Part shown: positions 9,149-18,616 of the stretch, piece by piece
Position numbering within the stretch: position 1 is the first letter of the stretch
Layout: each line of letters begins with the position of its first letter
From: Siansivirga zeaxanthinifaciens CC-SAMT-1
GTDB lineage: Bacteria; Bacteroidota; Bacteroidia; Flavobacteriales; Flavobacteriaceae
Assembly: GCF_000941055.1 (NCBI RefSeq)
Contig: NZ_CP007202.1
Coordinates: 1,298,001 to 1,362,000 of the forward strand
Reading direction: 5' to 3'
Length of the DNA stretch: 64,000 bases
Position numbers and translations under genes: made by a program
The notes under the pieces: model-generated
What the model was told of the DNA's origin: nothing
Databases searched by the model: none
The model's input: only the letters and a program-made list of their open reading frames with translations

Positions 9149-11863
9149 ATGAAAATAAAAATTTTCTCATTGTTATTTGTCATAACAAGTTCCATAGCCT
9201 TTAGTCAAGTAAAAATAACAGGTGTCGTAAAAGATAGTATTGGTACGCCTTTAGAACTTGCAAATGTGGTCGCTATCAACCAAGCTACCAAAGCTTTAGA
9301 TTCATACGGAATAACAAACGAAACAGGTCGTTATAGTCTTACTTTAAAAAAGAATACCTCTTATAAACTTCAAGTAAGTTATATAGGGATGAAAATGAAT
9401 GAAACCTTTATAGAAACTAAAGAAGTTGATATTGCAAAAGATATCACATTACAAAGTGATAATGCTTTAGATGAAGTTGAACTGGTTTACGAAATGCCCG
9501 TAACCATTAAAGGTGATACCATTGTTTATAATGCAGATTCTTTTAATACAGGCACCGAAAGAAAATTAGGCGATGTGCTTAAAAATTTACCAGGTGTTGA
9601 AGTTAACGACGACGGACAGATAGAGGTTGAAGGGAAAGTCGTGTCTAAAGTAATGGTTGATGGCAAAGATTTTTTTGATGGCGATTCCAAATTAGCAACA
9701 CAAAACATACCATCGAACGCTGTCGATAAAGTGCAAGTTTTGAAAAATTATGCCAATGTAGGGCAGTTAAGTGGTGTAACCAACAATCAAGATAATATAG
9801 CCATAAACATCAAGCTAAAAGAAGGGAAAAAGAATTTTTGGTTTGGTAATGTTACCGCCGGTGGTGGTAGCTCCAATAATAATGGATTATATCTTTTTCA
9901 GCCAAAATTATTTTATTACAGTCCTAATTACAGCATTAATACCATAACCGATATTAATAATTTAGGTGAAGTAGCCTTTTCGCGTCGCGACTATTTCAAT
10001 TTTACAGGCGGTTTTAGAAATCCGAGTCAAAAAAGTGGAACTAATATTGATTTAGGAAGTAATAATTTAGGTTTTCTAACAGCTCAAAACAACCGAGCAA
10101 AAGACATAAAAACCAAATTTGGTGCAGCAAATTTTAGCTGGTCACCAAATAAAGCCTTGGATTTAAGTGGCTTTGGAATTTTTTCAAATTCCAGAACCCA
10201 GCTGCAAGAAAACAGAGATGTAGTTTACACAGATCCTGCTTTAGGTATTCCAGACGAAAGAACCGAAAGTTACACCTACCAGAAAAGCGATTTGGGCATG
10301 CTTAAATTATCGGCAAAATATAAGCCTAATGCGAGTAATCAATTAGATTACGATATTTTAGGGCGACTTTCAAAAGAATCTCAAGATCAAAACTTTTTTT
10401 CAACCGTAAACGGAAATATTCTAGAGTTGGAAAGTTCGAGTCCTTACAGTATTAATCAGAATTTAAACTACTACTATACTTTAAATGAGACTAATATTTT
10501 TGCATTAGAAATTCAGCATTTATTACAAGATGAAGACCCTTTTTATAATGCTGTTTTAGATGATAAAGCTAATTACGAAGGCACTGCCAATAACTTAGGG
10601 TTAGAAGGCGCCCAGATAAATTATAATTTAGCACAAGAGAAGCGTGTAAAATCCAATCAAATGGATGCTAAATTAGATTATTGGAATATATTAAATAATA
10701 AAAGTGATATCAATTTCACCATAGGAACTATTTTAAGTACTCAAAAATTTGATTCTGATATTTTTCAATTTTTAGATGATAATTCGGTGTTTAACCCAAC
10801 TCCAACCATTAATAACGGGCTAGATTCTAACGAAATAAAATATAATTTTAGCGATGTGTATTTGGCAGCTCATTACCGATTAAAATCGGGTATATTTACT
10901 TTTACACCAGGGTTTTCTGCACATGCTTACAGTGCTAAAAACACGCAGTTTAATACGCAAACCACCGATAACTTTTTTAGATTATTGCCAGACTTAAACG
11001 TGTTAATGCAATTGAAAAAAAGCGAGTCCTTAACATTTAATTATAGTATGCAAACACAATTTACAGATGTGTCTAAATTTGCTAGAGGCTTGGTTTTAAA
11101 CAGTTATAGTTCGTTGTTTTCTGGTAATCCGGATTTAGCAAATGCCTTGTCTCACAATGTAAACGTATCCTATTTTAGTTTTAATATGTTTAATTATACC
11201 AATGTGTTTGCCAGTTTAAACTATAATAAAAGCATCGATAATATAAGAAACACATCTATTTTTGAGCCCGGAAGTGTAGTACGTGTAAGTACACCCTTTA
11301 ATTCGGGTTTTGCCGATGAGAGTGCTAGTGCGAATGCCAGATTTCAGCGTTCGTTTGGAAAATTAAGAACTTCAATTAATACAAATTTAAACTATTCGAA
11401 ATTTAACCAGTTTATACAGAATGTTCAATCGGTTAGTGAAAGTTTTTCTCAAACGTACAGAACCGAGTTAAGAACTAATTTTAAAACAGCTCCCAATGTG
11501 GAGATCGCTTATCGATATACCATACAAGATAATAACCAAGGAAACAATAATACGAAGTTTTATACGAAATCGCCATCGATAGAATTTGATGCTTTAATTT
11601 TTAAAACATTAACTTTTAAAACCGATTATTCGTATAATAATTTTAGTAACGAAGAAAAAACATTGAATAGTTTCGAATTTTTAAATGCTTCGTTAGCATA
11701 CCGAAAAGATAAAGATGCGAAGTTCGAATATGAAATAAAAGCGACTAACTTGTTCAATACCAAATCACAAAGTACCAGTAATACAGGAGCAGTTTCTGTA
11801 AGTGCCACCGAATATTTTATACAACCTTTGTTTGTTTCTTTTAGGTTAAGATATGAATTGTAA
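9149..11863 (+). CDS. Outer-membrane beta-barrel protein with carboxypeptidase-regulatory-like domain (TonB-receptor-like)
   Basis: A 904-residue outer-membrane protein. Signal peptide MKIKIFSLLFVITSSIAFS is followed by a carboxypeptidase regulatory-like beta-sandwich (about residues 20-105, KITGVVKDSIGTPLELANV ... GRYSL), a plug-like segment (about 110-220; IEVEGKVVSKVMVDGKDFF) and a long barrel rich in alternating aromatic strands up to the C-terminal aromatic strand FVSFRLRYEL. No SusC-like TonB box was identified, and no SusD gene is adjacent. Pairing with the upstream GLPGLI gene is a recurrent bacteroidete arrangement. Substrate unknown. Confidence 0.85.
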   Translation: MKIKIFSLLFVITSSIAFSQVKITGVVKDSIGTPLELANVVAINQATKALDSYGITNETGRYSLTLKKNTSYKLQVSYIGMKMNETFIETKEVDIAKDITLQSDNALDEVELVYEMPVTIKGDTIVYNADSFNTGTERKLGDVLKNLPGVEVNDDGQIEVEGKVVSKVMVDGKDFFDGDSKLATQNIPSNAVDKVQVLKNYANVGQLSGVTNNQDNIAINIKLKEGKKNFWFGNVTAGGGSSNNNGLYLFQPKLFYYSPNYSINTITDINNLGEVAFSRRDYFNFTGGFRNPSQKSGTNIDLGSNNLGFLTAQNNRAKDIKTKFGAANFSWSPNKALDLSGFGIFSNSRTQLQENRDVVYTDPALGIPDERTESYTYQKSDLGMLKLSAKYKPNASNQLDYDILGRLSKESQDQNFFSTVNGNILELESSSPYSINQNLNYYYTLNETNIFALEIQHLLQDEDPFYNAVLDDKANYEGTANNLGLEGAQINYNLAQEKRVKSNQMDAKLDYWNILNNKSDINFTIGTILSTQKFDSDIFQFLDDNSVFNPTPTINNGLDSNEIKYNFSDVYLAAHYRLKSGIFTFTPGFSAHAYSAKNTQFNTQTTDNFFRLLPDLNVLMQLKKSESLTFNYSMQTQFTDVSKFARGLVLNSYSSLFSGNPDLANALSHNVNVSYFSFNMFNYTNVFASLNYNKSIDNIRNTSIFEPGSVVRVSTPFNSGFADESASANARFQRSFGKLRTSINTNLNYSKFNQFIQNVQSVSESFSQTYRTELRTNFKTAPNVEIAYRYTIQDNNQGNNNTKFYTKSPSIEFDALIFKTLTFKTDYSYNNFSNEEKTLNSFEFLNASLAYRKDKDAKFEYEIKATNLFNTKSQSTSNTGAVSVSATEYFIQPLFVSFRLRYEL

Positions 11864-11880
11864 AATAGTGGGATTTTATT

Positions 11881-11910
11881 TTGCATAGTTACGAAACTAT
11901 AATATATTTG
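11881..11910 (+). promoter_or_regulatory. Promoter of tRNA-Tyr
   Basis: TTG at 11881-11883 and TATATTTG at 11903-11910 with a 19-base spacer match the Bacteroidetes promoter consensus. The box ends 11 bases before the tRNA 5' end. Confidence 0.75.
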
Positions 11911-11921
11911 CGCACGGTTTT

Positions 11922-12003
<82 letters not shown>

Positions 12004-12006
12004 CAA

Positions 12007-12039
12007 AAAAAAGCAAGCTATTTTAGCTTGCTTTTTTTA
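12007..12039 (+). terminator. Terminator after tRNA-Tyr
   Basis: A ten-base-pair perfect stem AAGCAAGCTA / TAGCTTGCTT (12011-12020 with 12024-12033), loop TTT, then a T run. The A run on the left also makes it usable from the minus strand. Confidence 0.88.
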
Positions 12040-12090
12040 TTTCATAAGGTTTGTAAAATACAATTCAAAAAAAGTATTAAATGGCACTTC

Positions 12091-12886
12091 TTAAGAAAGT
12101 TGTGTTTCATCGACGTTACTTTCCAGCGTATTAAAATTGTAAATATTATGGTCTAAAAGGTGCGAAGGATACACATTTTGTAAAGCATGCATCATAATGG
12201 TGTTTCTGTCTGGAAATTCAGTTTCCCAATCCGATATCATTTGTTTTACTTTTTTACGCTGTAAATTTTCCTGTGAACCACATAAATTACAGGGTATAAT
12301 GGGGAATTGCACCAAATTAGAATACGTCTCAATATCATCTTCGCTGCAAAAAGCCAGGGGTCTAAGTACGATTAAATCGCCAGCATCGTTTTTAAATTTG
12401 GGTGGCATGGTTTCCATTTTTCCGGCAAAAAAGAAATTAAGAAAAAATGTTTCTAAAATATCGTTTCGGTGATGCCCCAGAGCTAGTTTGTTACATTTTA
12501 AGTCTCGGGCTGCTTCATAAAGCGTGCCGCGTCTTAATCGGGAACACAAACTACAGGTTGTTTTTCCTTCAGGTGTTTTTTCTATCACAATTTTATAAGT
12601 GTTTTTCTCTATAATTTTATAGGTTACACCTAAATTGTTGAGGTAATTTGGTAAAACATCTACTGGAAATCCAGGTTGTTTTTGGTCTAAATTAACGGCT
12701 ATAATTTCAAAAGCAATGGGTGCTACTTTTTGAAAATGTAGCATCCATATCCAGCAAGGTATAACTGTCTTTACCACCAGAAAGACATACCATAATACGG
12801 TCGCCAGCTTCTATCATAGAAAACTGTTTAATGGCTTCTGCTGTAGCGCGCTGTAATTTTTTTGTAACCTGTTTAATAGTGTCCAT
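12091..12886 (-). pseudogene. ttcA: TtcA-like tRNA 2-thiocytidine biosynthesis protein, frameshifted
   Basis: Intact TtcA is an Fe-S, ATP-dependent enzyme that thiolates cytidine 32 of some tRNAs. Here the N-terminal part starts at ATG 12886 ([15 protein letters not shown]) and includes the PP-loop [12 protein letters not shown]. The frame then shifts at 12745-12746 and the rest continues in another frame ([62 protein letters not shown]), with both CxxC cysteine pairs present. Removing one base of the CC at 12745-12746 restores [14 protein letters not shown], the same length as the E. coli TtcA segment. So this is a single-base insertion: either a recent mutation, programmed shifting, or a sequencing error. 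The rest is well conserved. Confidence 0.8.
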
Positions 12887-12991
12887 GGTTGCAAAAATAA
12901 TATTTAGATAGTTAGAACTAAAATAACTCGTAGTACATTTTGAGTTATTTTAAATGATAGTGGTTCAGGTTGTTTAATTTACTATGTAAAC

Positions 12992-13040
12992 TTGTATCGA
13001 GAACTTTAGTTTTAAAATAGAGAATTAATTCTCGATACAA
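12992..13040. repeat. 12-bp perfect inverted repeat between metK and ttcA
   Basis: TTGTATCGAGAA (12992-13003) is mirrored exactly by TTCTCGATACAA (13029-13040) around a 25-base A+T-rich loop. It lies 23 bases past the metK stop. There is no adjacent T run, so it may be an RNA 3'-end stabilising hairpin or an unusual terminator rather than a standard one. Confidence 0.6.
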
Positions 13041-13063
13041 ATTACATGAAAAGGTTTACCCAA

Positions 13064-14317
13064 TTATAAACTAAATGCCTCTTTTACTTTGTCTACAAAG
13101 TCTAATTTTTCCCAGGTAAACAATTCTACATCTAGGGTAACGCTTTCGCCATTTGGCTGCGTAAACGTTTTTGTAACAATTTCGTTTTCGCGTCCCATAT
13201 GGCCGTATGCGGCTGTTTCACTGTAAATTGGTGCGCGTAATTTTAAACGCTCTTCAATAGCAAACGGGCGCATATCGAATACTTTCGATACAATTTCGGC
13301 TATTTCGCCATCGGTCATGTTAAACGGACAAGTGCCGTAGGTGTTTATAAAAATTCCCATAGGTTCTACCACACCAATGGCATAACTTACTTGTACTAAA
13401 ACTTCTGAGGCAACTCCAGCAGCAACCAGGTTTTTAGCTATATGGCGTGTTGCATAAGCAGCACTACGGTCTACTTTACTTGGGTCTTTTCCAGAAAAAG
13501 CACCACCTCCATGAGCACCTTTACCACCGTAAGTATCTACTATAATTTTACGTCCTGTAAGTCCGGTATCGCCATGAGGTCCACCAATTACAAATTTGCC
13601 GGTTGGGTTAATATGGTATTTAATATTGGTATTAAAAAGCGCTTGAATAGGTTCAGGTAATTTCGCAACCACACGCGGTATTAAAATTTCAACAATATCT
13701 TTTCTAATTTTAGCAAGCATGGTCTCGTCGTCGGCAAAATCGTCATGCTGCGTAGAAACTACGATAGCATCAATACGTTGCGGAACATTATCGTCGCTAT
13801 ATTCGATAGTTACCTGGCTTTTAGAGTCTGGTCTTAAATAAGTAATGTCTTTGTTTTCACGACGCAGCGCAGCCAATTCAATTAAAATTCTATGCGATAA
13901 ATCTAAGGCTAAAGGCATAAAATTTTCGGTTTCGTTGGTAGCGTATCCAAACATCATACCTTGGTCGCCTGCACCTTGTTCTTCTTTGCTGCCACGATCT
14001 ACACCTTGGTTTATGTCTTCAGATTGTTCATGAATGGCAGATAATACACCACACGAGTTGCCGTCGAACATATACTCGCCTTTGGTATAGCCAATTTTAT
14101 TAATAGTATCTCTTGTTATTTTTTGTACATCTAAATAGGTATGCGATTTAACTTCTCCAGCAAGAATTACTTGACCGGTAGTTACTAACGTTTCGCATGC
14201 TACTTTCGATTCTTTATCGAACGCCAAAAAATTATCGATTAAAGCATCACTAATTTGATCTGCTACCTTATCTGGGTGTCCTTCAGAAACACTCTCTGAA
14301 GTAAATAAATAAGCCAT
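13064..14317 (-). CDS. metK: S-adenosylmethionine synthetase
   Basis: A 417-residue cytoplasmic enzyme that makes SAM from methionine and ATP. Family motifs are present: [15 protein letters not shown] (from about residue 11, with the ATP-binding His14), [12 protein letters not shown], and the Gly-rich phosphate loop [19 protein letters not shown]. It is about 30 residues longer than the E. coli enzyme; the extra length appears in internal loops. The gene is transcribed alone, with a 145-base leader that contains a probable SAM-II-type riboswitch, so product feedback on its own synthesis is expected. Assignment is secure. Confidence 0.97.
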   Translation of the reverse strand: MAYLFTSESVSEGHPDKVADQISDALIDNFLAFDKESKVACETLVTTGQVILAGEVKSHTYLDVQKITRDTINKIGYTKGEYMFDGNSCGVLSAIHEQSEDINQGVDRGSKEEQGAGDQGMMFGYATNETENFMPLALDLSHRILIELAALRRENKDITYLRPDSKSQVTIEYSDDNVPQRIDAIVVSTQHDDFADDETMLAKIRKDIVEILIPRVVAKLPEPIQALFNTNIKYHINPTGKFVIGGPHGDTGLTGRKIIVDTYGGKGAHGGGAFSGKDPSKVDRSAAYATRHIAKNLVAAGVASEVLVQVSYAIGVVEPMGIFINTYGTCPFNMTDGEIAEIVSKVFDMRPFAIEERLKLRAPIYSETAAYGHMGRENEIVTKTFTQPNGESVTLDVELFTWEKLDFVDKVKEAFSL

Positions 14318-14367
14318 ATATTTTTATTTTATTGCAAGATTTGACGATAACGTCGAAGGAAGTTCGC

Positions 14368-14462
14368 ACTGCCTTTAGCATTTTTTATTCTGTTTTAATT
14401 TATGAATTGTTTTGTTCAAAAAAATCAATCAGAAGAGGTTGCAATCAGTCAAATCTTTCCTC
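14368..14462 (-). promoter_or_regulatory. Probable SAM-II-class riboswitch (long-loop variant) upstream of metK
   Basis: Reading the minus strand 5' to 3': GAGG (14462-14459), A-rich loop with GATTTGA, ACTG (14449-14446), ATTGCAA, CCTC (14438-14435) closing the first helix, a long A+T-rich loop, then TGCTAAAGGCAGT (14380-14368), whose CAGT pairs back with ACTG to form an H-type pseudoknot. This reproduces the SAM-II layout GATTTAA ... ATTGCAA ... GCTAAAA with a much longer third loop that holds its own small hairpin (TTCTG / CAGAA). A further stem (GACG / CGTC) lies between it and the metK ATG. Class call is by pattern; a covariance-model search would confirm it. Confidence 0.7.
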
Positions 14463-14655
14463 TATTATTTTGTGAGTGCAAAAGTAAAAAAATTAAAGTA
14501 AAACTAAATCACTTTATGTTAAAAATCATTTAAATTGCTCGGTTTGAATTTTAAAAAAACGTTTTAACTAAATTAATAATTTTCTTTTTTTATTGAAATT
14601 GAGTAGGCAATAAGTTGTGTATTACATTTAAAATTTAAATATTTGCCATTCAATC

Positions 14656-14718
14656 ATGAAAAAATACATTTTAAATATAGTTTCTGTCATTATCGTTGTG
14701 ATTATCTCACAATGCTAA
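14656..14718 (+). CDS. ilvL: Ile/Val-rich leader peptide of the ilv operon (20 residues)
   Basis: A short open frame, MKKYILNIVSVIIVVIISQC, followed by TAA. Eleven of 20 residues are branched-chain (six Ile, four Val, one Leu), just what is needed to sense charged tRNA-Ile and tRNA-Val. It lies upstream of ilvD and is followed at once by alternative RNA pairings and a strong terminator (next feature). There is no Shine-Dalgarno sequence; a possible promoter (TTG 14615-14617, AATATTTG 14638-14645) would give a very short 5' leader. By itself it could be mistaken for a small membrane peptide, but position and downstream RNA make an attenuation leader far more likely. The symbol is given by analogy. 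Confidence 0.78.
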   Translation: MKKYILNIVSVIIVVIISQC

Positions 14719-14779
14719 GGAGGCTATATTAATTTACATATTAAAATTCCAAGCCTTCTTTAAAATGAAGGCTTTTTTT
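14719..14779 (+). terminator. Attenuator: antiterminator arm and terminator upstream of ilvD
   Basis: Terminator hairpin AAGCCTTC / GAAGGCTT (14751-14758 with 14767-14774) ends in a T run to 14779. GGAGGCT at 14719-14725 starts on the base right after the leader stop codon and can pair with AGCCTTC (14752-14758; seven pairs, one G-U), which would break the terminator. A ribosome finishing the leader would cover GGAGGCT and allow termination. A ribosome stalled on the Ile/Val codons leaves it free, allowing read-through into ilvD. Confidence 0.78.
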
Positions 14780-15024
14780 ATGTTTTAATTTTTCATTTTG
14801 AACATCATAAAAAAATTGATTTAAAACACTGTAAAACAGATGTTTATATAATATATAAAGTAGGTGGATTTAACCAAAAAGGATAAAAAACAGGAATTGT
14901 AAAAACCTAAAATAATTAATTTCACATCCTCAAATTAAGCTATTGAATTATTTTAAGAGAAATCTTAAAATTTCAGAATAATAACTAAAGAAATAAGATA
15001 TTTTATAAAATATTCGTAATAATA
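14780..15024 (+). other. ilvD 5' leader, no further recognisable element
   Basis: 245 A+T-rich bases between the attenuator and the ilvD start. I see no open frame of note, no convincing hairpin and no good promoter match here; it appears to be untranslated leader of the ilv mRNA. Confidence 0.5.
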
Positions 15025-16710
15025 ATGAAAGAACTTAATAAGCATAGTAAAAGATTAACACAAGATGAATCTCAACCAGCTTCACAAGCCATGTTATACG
15101 CAGTAGGTTTGACAGAAGAGGATATGAATAAAGCACAAGTGGGTATTGCCAGTACAGGATACGATGGAAATCCTTGTAATATGCACTTAAACAAATTGAA
15201 AGATGAGGTAAAAATTGAATGTAACATAGCTGGTTTAGTAGGTTTAGGATTTAATACTATTGGCGTAAGTGATGGTATTTCTATGGGAACATCGGGAATG
15301 AACTATTCATTAGTTTCCAGAGATATTATTGCCGATTCTATTGAGACGGTTATGAATGCTCAAAGTTATGATGCTTTAATAGCTATTGTTGGTTGTGACA
15401 AAAATATGCCAGGTGCTATAATTGCGATGTTACGTTTAAATCGTCCGTCAATTATGATGTATGGCGGAACCATTGCTTCAGGAAAATATAAAGGAAGAAA
15501 ATTAAATATTGTTTCGGCTTTTGAAGCTTTAGGTCAAAAAGTAGCTGGAGAAATTAGCGAAGAAGAATACAAAGAAATTATAAAAAGTGCCATTCCAGGC
15601 GCTGGTGCTTGTGGGGGTATGTATACTGCCAACACCATGGCTTCGGCTATTGAATGTATGGGATTTGCTTTGCCTTACAACTCATCGATCCCTGCAGAAA
15701 ATCCAAATAAATTAAGCGAAAGCGAAAGAACAGCTATTGCTATTAAAAATTTATTGGAATTAGATTTAAAACCTCTAGATATTATTTCAAAAAAATCCAT
15801 TGAAAATGCGATTGCTCTTGTAAACGCTCTTGGAGGCTCTACTAATGCGGTGTTGCATTTCTTAGCCATTGCTCATGCAGCAGATATCGAATTTACTTTA
15901 GAAGATTTTCAACGTGTAAGTGATAGAACACCATTAATTGCCGATTTAAAACCTAGTGGAAAATATTTAATGGAAGATGTTCACGGTATTGGAGGAACAC
16001 CTGCCGTAATGAAATATTTATTAGATAATGGTTATTTACATGGCGATTGTATGACGGTTACAGGAAAAACGTTGGCCGAAAACTTAAAAGATGTAGAGCC
16101 GCTTAAGTTTGAAAACGATCAAGATGTTATTTATCCAAAAGATAAAGCATTAAAATCATCAGGAAACTTACAAATTCTTTATGGAAACCTAGCAACCGAA
16201 GGTGCTGTAGCAAAAATATCTGGTAATGAAGGATTGGTTTTCGAAGGAAAAGCTGTGGTTTACGATGGCGAGCAGGCTGCAAATACAGGAATATCAAACG
16301 GCGAAGTAGCCAAAGGCGATGTTGTGGTTATTCGTTATGTAGGGCCAAAAGGTGGTCCAGGTATGCCAGAAATGTTAAAACCAACATCATTAATTATGGG
16401 TGCTGGATTAGGAAAATCGGTAGCATTAATTACCGATGGTCGTTTTTCTGGTGGTACGCATGGTTTTGTGGTAGGTCATATTACTCCCGAAGCTCAAAAT
16501 GGTGGAACCATTGGTTTGCTTAAAACAGGCGATCGAATTAAAATTAGCGCAGAAGACAACTCAATAAATGTTTTAATCTCTGATGAGGAATTAGCAGAGC
16601 GTAGAGCACAATGGCAAGAACCTGCGTTAAAACATAATAAAGGTATATTGTATAAATATGCAAAATCGGTAGCATCGGCCTCAAAAGGTTGTGTTACAGA
16701 TGCATTTTAA
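15025..16710 (+). CDS. ilvD: Dihydroxy-acid dehydratase
   Basis: A 561-residue Fe-S enzyme that dehydrates 2,3-dihydroxy-isovalerate and -methylvalerate to the keto acids of valine and isoleucine. Three conserved cluster-ligand cysteines are visible: Cys51 (GNPCNMH), Cys124 (GCDKNMPGA) and Cys196 ([12 protein letters not shown]). The C-terminal region has the family block [18 protein letters not shown]. First structural gene of ilvDBNC, 245 bases after the attenuator; ilvB follows 49 bases later. Expression is probably gated by the leader peptide. Confidence 0.97.
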   Translation: MKELNKHSKRLTQDESQPASQAMLYAVGLTEEDMNKAQVGIASTGYDGNPCNMHLNKLKDEVKIECNIAGLVGLGFNTIGVSDGISMGTSGMNYSLVSRDIIADSIETVMNAQSYDALIAIVGCDKNMPGAIIAMLRLNRPSIMMYGGTIASGKYKGRKLNIVSAFEALGQKVAGEISEEEYKEIIKSAIPGAGACGGMYTANTMASAIECMGFALPYNSSIPAENPNKLSESERTAIAIKNLLELDLKPLDIISKKSIENAIALVNALGGSTNAVLHFLAIAHAADIEFTLEDFQRVSDRTPLIADLKPSGKYLMEDVHGIGGTPAVMKYLLDNGYLHGDCMTVTGKTLAENLKDVEPLKFENDQDVIYPKDKALKSSGNLQILYGNLATEGAVAKISGNEGLVFEGKAVVYDGEQAANTGISNGEVAKGDVVVIRYVGPKGGPGMPEMLKPTSLIMGAGLGKSVALITDGRFSGGTHGFVVGHITPEAQNGGTIGLLKTGDRIKISAEDNSINVLISDEELAERRAQWQEPALKHNKGILYKYAKSVASASKGCVTDAF

Positions 16711-16724
16711 ATAGAAGATTTTTC

Positions 16725-16744
16725 ATTTCCGCTACAGCGGAAAT
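16725..16744. repeat. Small perfect palindrome between ilvD and ilvB
   Basis: ATTTCCGCT (16725-16733) and AGCGGAAAT (16736-16744) form a 9-bp stem with a two-base spacer. No T run follows, so it is not a normal terminator; it may tune relative expression of ilvD and ilvB or be a dispersed palindromic element. Confidence 0.6.
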
Positions 16745-16759
16745 CTCAATACGACGCGT

Positions 16760-18493
16760 ATGAAAACAGAAACACAAAATAAAACACAGGTTGTGGCAAA
16801 TAATACTATTAGAATTCCAGGAAGCGAAGCAGTTGTTAGAAGTTTAATAGCAGAAGGCGTGGACATTCTATATGGTTATCCAGGAGGCGCTATCATGCCT
16901 GTTTATGATGAGTTGTATAAGTTTCAAAACGAAATTCATCACGTTTTAACTAGACACGAGCAAGGTGCAGCGCATGCAGCACAAGGTTATGCTCGTATTT
17001 CTGGGCGAGTAGGTGTTGCCATTGCAACATCGGGTCCAGGTGCAACAAACTTAATTACAGGTATTGCAGATGCACAAATAGACTCAACACCTTTAGTGTG
17101 TATTACGGGTCAGGTAGCATCTCATTTATTAGGAAGCGATGCGTTTCAAGAAACCGATATTGTAGGTATATCTACACCCGTTACCAAATGGAGTTGCCAA
17201 ATAACCAAGGCATCTGAGATTCCTGGTGTTTTAGCGAAAGCTTTTTATATTGCCAGAAGTGGAAGACCAGGTCCAGTTCTTGTGGATATCACAAAAGATG
17301 CTCAATTTGGTGAGTTAGATTTTGAATATAAAAAATGTACAGGCGTTAGAAGTTATACGTCTGTTCCAAAAACAAATCCGGAGGCTGTAAAAGCAGCGGC
17401 CGATATTATTAATTCAGCTAAAAAACCAATGATTGTTTGGGGTCAAGGTGTTATTCTTGGTAAAGCTGAAGCAGAATTGAAAGCAGTTATAGAAAAAGCA
17501 GGTATTCCATCGGCTTGGACTATTTTAGGAGCGTCTGCAATTCCAACCTCACATCCTTTAAATATTGGTATGGTTGGTATGCATGGTAATTATGCGCCTA
17601 ATAAATTAACAAACGAGTGTGATGTTTTAATAGCGATTGGTATGCGTTTCGACGACCGTGTTACGGGTAATTTAAACACCTACGCTAAACAAGCTAAAGT
17701 GGTACATTTTGATATTGATCCAGCCGAGATTGATAAAAATGTAAAAACCGATGTTGCTGTTATTGGTGACTCAAAAGATAGTTTAGCGCAATTGTTACCA
17801 TTACTTGAAGCAAAATCACACGATGCTTGGTTACAAGAATTCAAAGATTTATATGATATTGAATTTGAAAAAGTAATAAAAAATGATATATACCCAACCA
17901 AAGAAGGTTTAACCATGGGTGAGGTATTAAAGCAAATAAATATTGAAACCAAAGGTAGCGCAGCGATTGTGTCTGATGTGGGTCAGCATCAAATGATTGC
18001 TTGTCGTTATGCCGATTTTAACGTCTCAAAAAGTAATATTACCTCTGGTGGTTTAGGTACCATGGGGTTTGCTTTACCAGCAGCTATTGGGGCTAAAATG
18101 GCAGCGCCAGACAGACATGTTGTAGCTATTATTGGCGATGGTGGTTTTCAAATGAATATTCAGGAATTAGGCACGGTGTTTCAACAAAAAGTACCAGTAA
18201 AAATTGTGGTTTTAAATAACGAGTTTTTAGGTATGGTACGCCAGTGGCAACAGTTGTTTTTCGATAAGCGCTACGCTTCAACAGAAATGACGAATCCAGA
18301 TTTTGTAACCATAGCAAAAGGCTACTATATTGAAGCAAAACGCATCAGTAAACGCGAAGAATTAGAAGGCGCTATTAAAGAAATGATAGCTTCAGAAAAC
18401 TCTTATTTCTTAGAGGTGTGTGTAGAGAAAGAAGATAATGTATTTCCAATGATACCAACAGGAGCTTCTGTTTCAGATATACGTTTAAGCTAA
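16760..18493 (+). CDS. ilvB: Acetolactate synthase, large (catalytic) subunit
   Basis: A 577-residue ThDP-dependent enzyme that joins pyruvate with pyruvate or 2-oxobutyrate, the first common step to valine and isoleucine. The ThDP-activating Glu67 is in RHEQGAAHAAQGYAR, the FAD/central domain covers about 190-360, and the ThDP diphosphate motif GDGGFQMN starts at about 459 and ends in LNNEFLGMVRQWQ near 485-497. It is followed by the regulatory subunit gene ilvN after 123 bases. That gap holds an imperfect inverted repeat (AGAGAATAAAGATGAT with ATCATCTTTTCTCT) and looks like A+G / T+C-rich filler rather than a gene. Confidence 0.97.
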   Translation: MKTETQNKTQVVANNTIRIPGSEAVVRSLIAEGVDILYGYPGGAIMPVYDELYKFQNEIHHVLTRHEQGAAHAAQGYARISGRVGVAIATSGPGATNLITGIADAQIDSTPLVCITGQVASHLLGSDAFQETDIVGISTPVTKWSCQITKASEIPGVLAKAFYIARSGRPGPVLVDITKDAQFGELDFEYKKCTGVRSYTSVPKTNPEAVKAAADIINSAKKPMIVWGQGVILGKAEAELKAVIEKAGIPSAWTILGASAIPTSHPLNIGMVGMHGNYAPNKLTNECDVLIAIGMRFDDRVTGNLNTYAKQAKVVHFDIDPAEIDKNVKTDVAVIGDSKDSLAQLLPLLEAKSHDAWLQEFKDLYDIEFEKVIKNDIYPTKEGLTMGEVLKQINIETKGSAAIVSDVGQHQMIACRYADFNVSKSNITSGGLGTMGFALPAAIGAKMAAPDRHVVAIIGDGGFQMNIQELGTVFQQKVPVKIVVLNNEFLGMVRQWQQLFFDKRYASTEMTNPDFVTIAKGYYIEAKRISKREELEGAIKEMIASENSYFLEVCVEKEDNVFPMIPTGASVSDIRLS

Positions 18494-18616
18494 TTGAAGA
18501 ATTAAGAACAAAGAAAATAGAACAGAGAATAAAGATGATTATGTTTGTGAAATAGGGTTTAATTAAGTCAACACTGTCTTTTCTCTATCATCTTTTCTCT
18601 TTTATCTTTTATAAAA

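Noticed and set aside
12197..12472. Plus-strand frame opposite ttcA
   Set aside because: Antisense shadow of the TtcA coding sequence, which has all the family motifs on the minus strand.
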